DNA of 9,657 bases from Leptospira ellisii (GTDB taxonomy: Bacteria; Spirochaetota; Leptospiria; Leptospirales; Leptospiraceae), in the NCBI RefSeq assembly GCF_002811955.1, contig NZ_NPEF01000054.1:7809-17465 (forward strand), read 5' to 3'. Each line of letters begins with the position of its first letter. The first letter of the stretch is position 1. Position numbers and translations under genes: made by a program. Shown one piece after another: positions 1-9,657 of this stretch. The notes below the pieces were generated by a model. That model had not been told where the DNA came from. It saw only the letters and a program-made list of their open reading frames with translations, and searched no databases.

Positions 1-190
1 GTCTTATCCTTTCCCCTGCGCAACAGGTTGATTTCCCTCATATCCGAATCCCCGACCAACAGAATGGCAAGTTCACAACGGGAATCGTTCAACTCATTGC
101 GGAAAAGAAGGGAACAATTGGAAAGGACCTCTTCCTCGTTCCACCAGGAAACGGGTCCGTAATCGTTGGAGATGGAGACGATATCCTGGA

Positions 191-194
<4 letters not shown>
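1..194 (-). CDS. ybeY: YbeY, endoribonuclease / rRNA maturation factor (N-terminal part only)
   Basis: YbeY is a zinc-dependent endoribonuclease needed for 16S rRNA 3'-end maturation and ribosome quality control. Only the N-terminal 63 or so residues are in the window; the H-x3-H-x5-H metal site lies beyond the left edge. Identity rests on the conserved segment [19 protein letters not shown] followed by GKDK, which matches the family pattern of a beta strand, D/E-M/I-x-x-L/I-N, then (Y)RGKDK. The frame is open from before the upstream stop but has no ATG, GTG or TTG until a TTG deep in the domain. Candidate starts are CTG at 194-192, overlapping the upstream TGA by three of four bases (CTGA), or ATC at 191-189, which shares one base with that stop (TGATC) and has AAGGA five bases upstream. 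The gene is probably translationally coupled to the HD-hydrolase gene. Product confidence is high; the start is uncertain by one codon. Confidence 0.85.
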
Positions 195-2611
<2,417 letters not shown>

Positions 2612-2615
2612 ACGA

Positions 2616-3602
<987 letters not shown>

Positions 3603-3606
3603 GAGT

Positions 3607-5412
<1,806 letters not shown>

Positions 5413-5454
5413 TGATTTCCGTTTCCTATGCGGGACTTAATGAGGTCGCCTAAA

Positions 5455-6783
<1,329 letters not shown>

Positions 6784-6790
6784 GTCCCTC

Positions 6791-6820
6791 AAAAAAGAAG
6801 AGTTACTCTTCTTCTTTTTT
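6791..6820 (-). terminator. Terminator-like hairpin at the rplI-dnaB junction
   Basis: On the minus strand the order is six A, GAA, GAAGAG (6811-6806), TAA (6805-6803, the rplI stop), CTCTTC (6802-6797), six T (6796-6791). GAAGAG pairs with CTCTTC around a three-base loop, and the A and T tracts can extend the stem with one G-T pair. A stem followed by a T-run resembles an intrinsic terminator, but only three pairs are G-C, so it is probably weak: an attenuator, pause or processing point rather than a full stop, because dnaB starts eight bases beyond. Confidence 0.4.
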
Positions 6821-7252
6821 AACGTTGAGCGTGATTACGGGCTGGATTCCTTCCGCAAGACGAATCTTGATCTTGTAGGAACCCAGATTACGAATCGGCT
6901 CCGCGATTTCGATCTTTCTTTTGTCCAGTTCGAAGCCGTTCTTTTTCAGAATGGAGGCAACGTCGATCGGAGTCACGGCTCCGAACAGTTTTTCTCCACC
7001 GCCGGTTTTTACGAGAATATCGTATTCTTTTCCGTTCAGATCGGAGGAAACTCCTTCCATCGCTTTTTTGCGTTTTTCACGTTTTAGTTCGCCCAACTTT
7101 CTTTGATGAAGGGCCGCCTTGGTGTTTCCGTCGTTGGCGCGTACGGCGAGTCGTTTCGGGAAAAGGAAATTTCTTGCGTAGCCGTCCGCCACTTCCTTAA
7201 CATCCCCCGCGTCTCCGAGATTGATAACGTCTTTTTGTAGGATCACTCTCAT
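6803..7252 (-). CDS. rplI: 50S ribosomal protein L9
   Basis: L9 binds 23S rRNA near the base of the L1 stalk and projects a second domain through a long helix. The 149-residue length equals E. coli L9. The N-terminal domain carries the family signature [24 protein letters not shown] (residues 13-36), the connecting helix is the charged stretch around 47-70, and the C-terminal domain ends in NVKKEEE. The ATG at 7252 has GAGG seven bases upstream, overlapping the rpsR stop. The last codons and the TAA form the 5' arm and loop of a hairpin (6791-6820), so the acidic C-terminus may be shaped partly by that RNA structure. Confidence 0.98.
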   Translation of the reverse strand: MRVILQKDVINLGDAGDVKEVADGYARNFLFPKRLAVRANDGNTKAALHQRKLGELKREKRKKAMEGVSSDLNGKEYDILVKTGGGEKLFGAVTPIDVASILKKNGFELDKRKIEIAEPIRNLGSYKIKIRLAEGIQPVITLNVKKEEE

Positions 7253-7259
7253 GTTCGTA

Positions 7260-7263
7260 CCTC
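7260..7263 (-). promoter_or_regulatory. Shine-Dalgarno of rplI overlapping the rpsR stop
   Basis: TGAGGTACGAAC precedes the rplI ATG; the TGA is the rpsR stop and GAGG is the ribosome site, with seven-base spacing. The overlap suggests coupling between S18 and L9 translation. Confidence 0.8.
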
Positions 7264-7573
7264 AGTTCACCTTGTAAGGAAGAAGACCGATGCTTCTCGC
7301 TTTGCGGATCTCGCGGGCGAGAACCCTTTGATAACGGGCGCTAGTTCCGGTGATTCGTCTCGGAATGATTTTACCTCGGTTGGTGATGAATCTTTCCAGA
7401 AGTTCGATGTTCTTATAATTGATTTGTTTCGCAAGTTCGGGGTCGGCGGTAAAACGGCAGACCTTCTTCTTGTATTTGTTCTGTTTTCTCTGCGGCTTTC
7501 CGTCCATTTCGGCGGAAGTTTCGCTTTGTTCCGCTCTTTCGGAACGTTCCTCTTTGATTTCGTTTTCACTCAT
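7262..7573 (-). CDS. rpsR: 30S ribosomal protein S18, with N-terminal acidic extension
   Basis: S18 binds the central domain of 16S rRNA as a heterodimer with S6. The core from about residue 38 ([19 protein letters not shown] ... [34 protein letters not shown]) aligns throughout with E. coli S18. The protein has 103 residues against 75 in E. coli; the extra 28 or so at the N-terminus are rich in Glu, Ser and Arg and look disordered. The start is firm: the ATG at 7573 has GAGGTAC with seven-base spacing from GAGG, and no better internal start exists before the core. It lies 12 bases after ssb and 9 before rplI, within the rpsF-ssb-rpsR-rplI block common in bacteria. Confidence 0.98.
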   Translation of the reverse strand: MSENEIKEERSERAEQSETSAEMDGKPQRKQNKYKKKVCRFTADPELAKQINYKNIELLERFITNRGKIIPRRITGTSARYQRVLAREIRKARSIGLLPYKVN

Positions 7574-7580
7574 AAGTGTA

Positions 7581-7584
7581 CCTC
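7581..7584 (-). promoter_or_regulatory. Shine-Dalgarno of rpsR
   Basis: GAGG followed by TACACTT leads into the rpsR ATG with seven-base spacing. The box GAGGTAC is repeated exactly before rplI, so S18 and L9 appear to have matched initiation signals. Confidence 0.8.
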
Positions 7585-7585
7585 A

Positions 7586-8297
<712 letters not shown>

Positions 8298-8304
8298 AAA
8301 GTTT

Positions 8305-8309
8305 CTCCT
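8305..8309 (-). promoter_or_regulatory. Shine-Dalgarno of rpsF that decides a TTG start
   Basis: AGGAG on the minus strand lies seven bases before TTG (8297-8295). It is among the best ribosome sites in the window and fixes the non-ATG start of S6. Confidence 0.85.
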
Positions 8310-8324
8310 ATGGTTATAGCCCGC

Positions 8325-8343
8325 CTGCGGTCGCGACGAGCAG
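8325..8343 (-). promoter_or_regulatory. Candidate S6:S18-binding leader motif (CCG-bulge hairpin) upstream of rpsF
   Basis: On the minus strand CTG (8343-8341) can pair with CAG (8327-8325). Inside are a C, a small hairpin TCG-TCG-CGA (8339-8331) and a CCG (8330-8328) left unpaired on the 3' side. A CCG bulge flanked by a stem and a hairpin is the published layout of the S6:S18 complex-binding motif found before rpsF operons in many phyla, which mimics the S6:S18 site in 16S rRNA. It sits 27 bases before the rpsF TTG, and both proteins are encoded downstream. The helices are short, so this is a candidate only. Confidence 0.5.
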
Positions 8344-8361
8344 AAGAACCGATAATTTAGC

Positions 8362-9639
8362 CTATTTTTTGCGCTTGGAGGTCGGGGTCAAGGGAGAATT
8401 CGTCGGAAGATCCAGAAATGCCCGATCCCCTTCCACTCTTAGTTTCGTTCCCAGCTCGGCGGAGAGAACCGAAATTTCGTGTAGAAACTCCTGCGCTTGC
8501 GGACCGGTAACGGGGCGGATTTTATGATCCTCTTTTTGGAATTTTCCGAAAATCGGAACCAATTCCACCCGTTCCAGAACGTTTCTGCGGATATGAAGGA
8601 TCGCGATCAGATTGTGGTTTAAGTAGGAATTCCGACTTCCGAAGATCAGATTCCCGAGGGAATACAGAATCACTCCGCCCTTGTATATTTCGATTCCTTG
8701 GGGAATGTGCGGATGATGACCGACGACGAGTTTCACCCCCGAGTCGATCAAAGCCTTTGCCGTTTTTCTCTGATCGGGGGTGGGCACGGGAGAATATTCC
8801 ACTCCCCAATGTAGGGAAACGATCCGAATCGGAGGAGGAATCGTCCTTTTTCTTTCCGAAAACGCGGATTGCAGAGAAGGCATAAAAAACGGAGCGACGC
8901 CGGGTTTGGAGACGGTCGCGTAATGAGAGGGTTCGGCAATGGCCGTTACGGAATGGATTCTAAGATCGGAACCCTTAAGACTGAGCGCAAGCGGCTTTAC
9001 CGCTTCCGGCATCTTTTTGCCCGCTCCCACGTTGAGAATATGATTTTTTTGTAATATAGAAAGGGTTTCCGTCATTCCCTGATAACCGTGATCAAAGGAA
9101 TGATTATTCCCCAAAAAAACCAGATCCACTCCTAGGAATTTGAGGGAGTCCAGATCCTTTTCGTGGGCGGTAAAGATATAAGCCTTTTTGGATTCTTCGG
9201 TTTTGGAAGCGACGACCGGCGTTTCCAGGTTGACCATTCTAAAATCGGCTTCTCCGAAAAGGGATTTTAGACCTTCCACCGGCGCGATCTCGCCGTGTTT
9301 CTGAATCGTATCCCGGATTCCCCAGTTGAACATCACGTCCCCTCCCGCGAGAACCTTGAGAAGATCCGGGTCGCGGTTCTGTTCGGGATGCAATACGGCT
9401 TCGATTTTTTCCTGGAGAATTTCCAAAGGGGAGGGAGTTTCCACGTCGGAAAGTTCGGATTCCCGAATTCCGGGAAAACAATACGCCAAAAGAAAAAGAC
9501 TCAGAAGCGCACAACCAATCGGAAGTCGGGCGAGAAAGGGAGGACGAAACGGTCCGGCGGAAGGATTTTCGGAAACGAGACGGAAAAGATTCCGAAATTT
9601 TAAGGAAAGGATACGTCGTAAAAACCGAAAACCGGACAC
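8362..9639 (-). CDS. CapA-family (poly-gamma-glutamate capsule type) metallophosphatase-like protein
   Basis: The CapA/PGA_cap family has a calcineurin-like phosphoesterase fold; CapA itself supports poly-gamma-glutamate export in Bacillus, but most distant homologues have no proven role. Motifs in order: GGDVMF (99-104), NLETPV (137-142), GNNHSFDHG (177-185), SLHWGVEY (275-282), VVGHHPHIPQGIE (305-317) and YSLGNLIF (326-333). A hydrophobic segment (about 39-55) ending LLAYC (Cys54) is either a signal anchor or a poor lipobox; Tyr at -1 is unusual. The protein would then face the periplasm. The GTG at 9639 is the only start in frame before the hydrophobic segment, but a pyrimidine-rich stretch precedes it with no ribosome site, and the frame stays open for six codons to the window edge, so the gene may start outside. 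No capB or capC neighbour is visible. Its 3' end lies 64 bases before rpsF. Confidence 0.88.
   Translation of the reverse strand: MSGFRFLRRILSLKFRNLFRLVSENPSAGPFRPPFLARLPIGCALLSLFLLAYCFPGIRESELSDVETPSPLEILQEKIEAVLHPEQNRDPDLLKVLAGGDVMFNWGIRDTIQKHGEIAPVEGLKSLFGEADFRMVNLETPVVASKTEESKKAYIFTAHEKDLDSLKFLGVDLVFLGNNHSFDHGYQGMTETLSILQKNHILNVGAGKKMPEAVKPLALSLKGSDLRIHSVTAIAEPSHYATVSKPGVAPFFMPSLQSAFSERKRTIPPPIRIVSLHWGVEYSPVPTPDQRKTAKALIDSGVKLVVGHHPHIPQGIEIYKGGVILYSLGNLIFGSRNSYLNHNLIAILHIRRNVLERVELVPIFGKFQKEDHKIRPVTGPQAQEFLHEISVLSAELGTKLRVEGDRAFLDLPTNSPLTPTSKRKK
8364..8391 (-). promoter_or_regulatory. Candidate promoter of the rpsF operon
   Basis: On the minus strand TTGACC (8391-8386) and AAAAAT (8369-8364) are separated by 16 bases, matching the sigma-70 consensus at 5 of 6 and 4 of 6 positions. 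It lies within the last codons of the capA-like gene. A start about seven bases downstream (near 8357) would give an rpsF leader of about 60 bases that includes the hairpin. Read-through from the capA-like gene is also possible, since no terminator is seen between them. Confidence 0.35.
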
Positions 9640-9657
9640 GAAGGTAGGGTACGAATG

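Noticed and set aside
5413..5454. A promoter or terminator in the dnaB-aspS gap
   Set aside because: The 42 bases hold no convincing -35/-10 pair and no stem followed by a T-run; only the aspS ribosome-binding region is visible.
8313..8318. TATAAC as a -10 box just before the rpsF ribosome site
   Set aside because: Transcription would start at or inside the Shine-Dalgarno sequence, leaving almost no leader, and no -35 lies at a proper distance. The upstream TTGACC/AAAAAT pair fits better.

Overview
The window reads as a stretch of spirochaete chromosome, most likely the genus Leptospira. The proteins look leptospiral, the layout matches the replication and ribosomal-protein clusters of that genus as I recall them, and non-ATG starts are frequent. 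GC content, judged by eye, is just under 50%, which would suit one of the higher-GC Leptospira species better than L. interrogans. The species call is inference; the genus is moderately secure.

Every gene lies on the minus strand, so transcription runs from high to low coordinates. The order is: a CapA-type protein (9639-8362); a 64-base gap holding a likely leader; rpsF (S6), ssb, rpsR (S18), rplI (L9), dnaB, aspS, phoH, a seven-membrane-helix HD-domain phosphohydrolase of the PgpH/YqfF type, and the first 60-odd codons of ybeY, cut by the left edge. From rpsF onward the gaps are 4-41 bases or are overlaps, so this is probably one long operon or a few overlapping transcripts. There is no mobile element, CRISPR array, tRNA or rRNA, and no plus-strand gene I can support.

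The operon joins ribosome building (S6, S18, L9), replication (SSB, DnaB helicase), tRNA charging (AspRS) and RNA or second-messenger processing (PhoH, HD phosphohydrolase, YbeY). phoH - HD hydrolase - ybeY is an arrangement also known in other bacterial phyla.

The points of most interest concern translation and RNA structure. (1) phoH and ybeY have no ATG, GTG or TTG that keeps their conserved N-termini; the best starts are ATT for phoH and ATC or CTG for ybeY. If that is right, standard gene callers truncate PhoH by 35 residues. (2) The 5' leader of rpsF can fold into a small hairpin with a CCG bulge, the published layout of the S6:S18-binding autoregulatory motif, and a competing hairpin overlaps it. 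(3) The rplI stop codon sits in the loop of a terminator-like hairpin just before dnaB, which may lower or separate expression of the downstream half.

The genes themselves look ordinary and intact. I see no new enzyme system here; the unusual content is in start-codon choice and cis-regulatory RNA.
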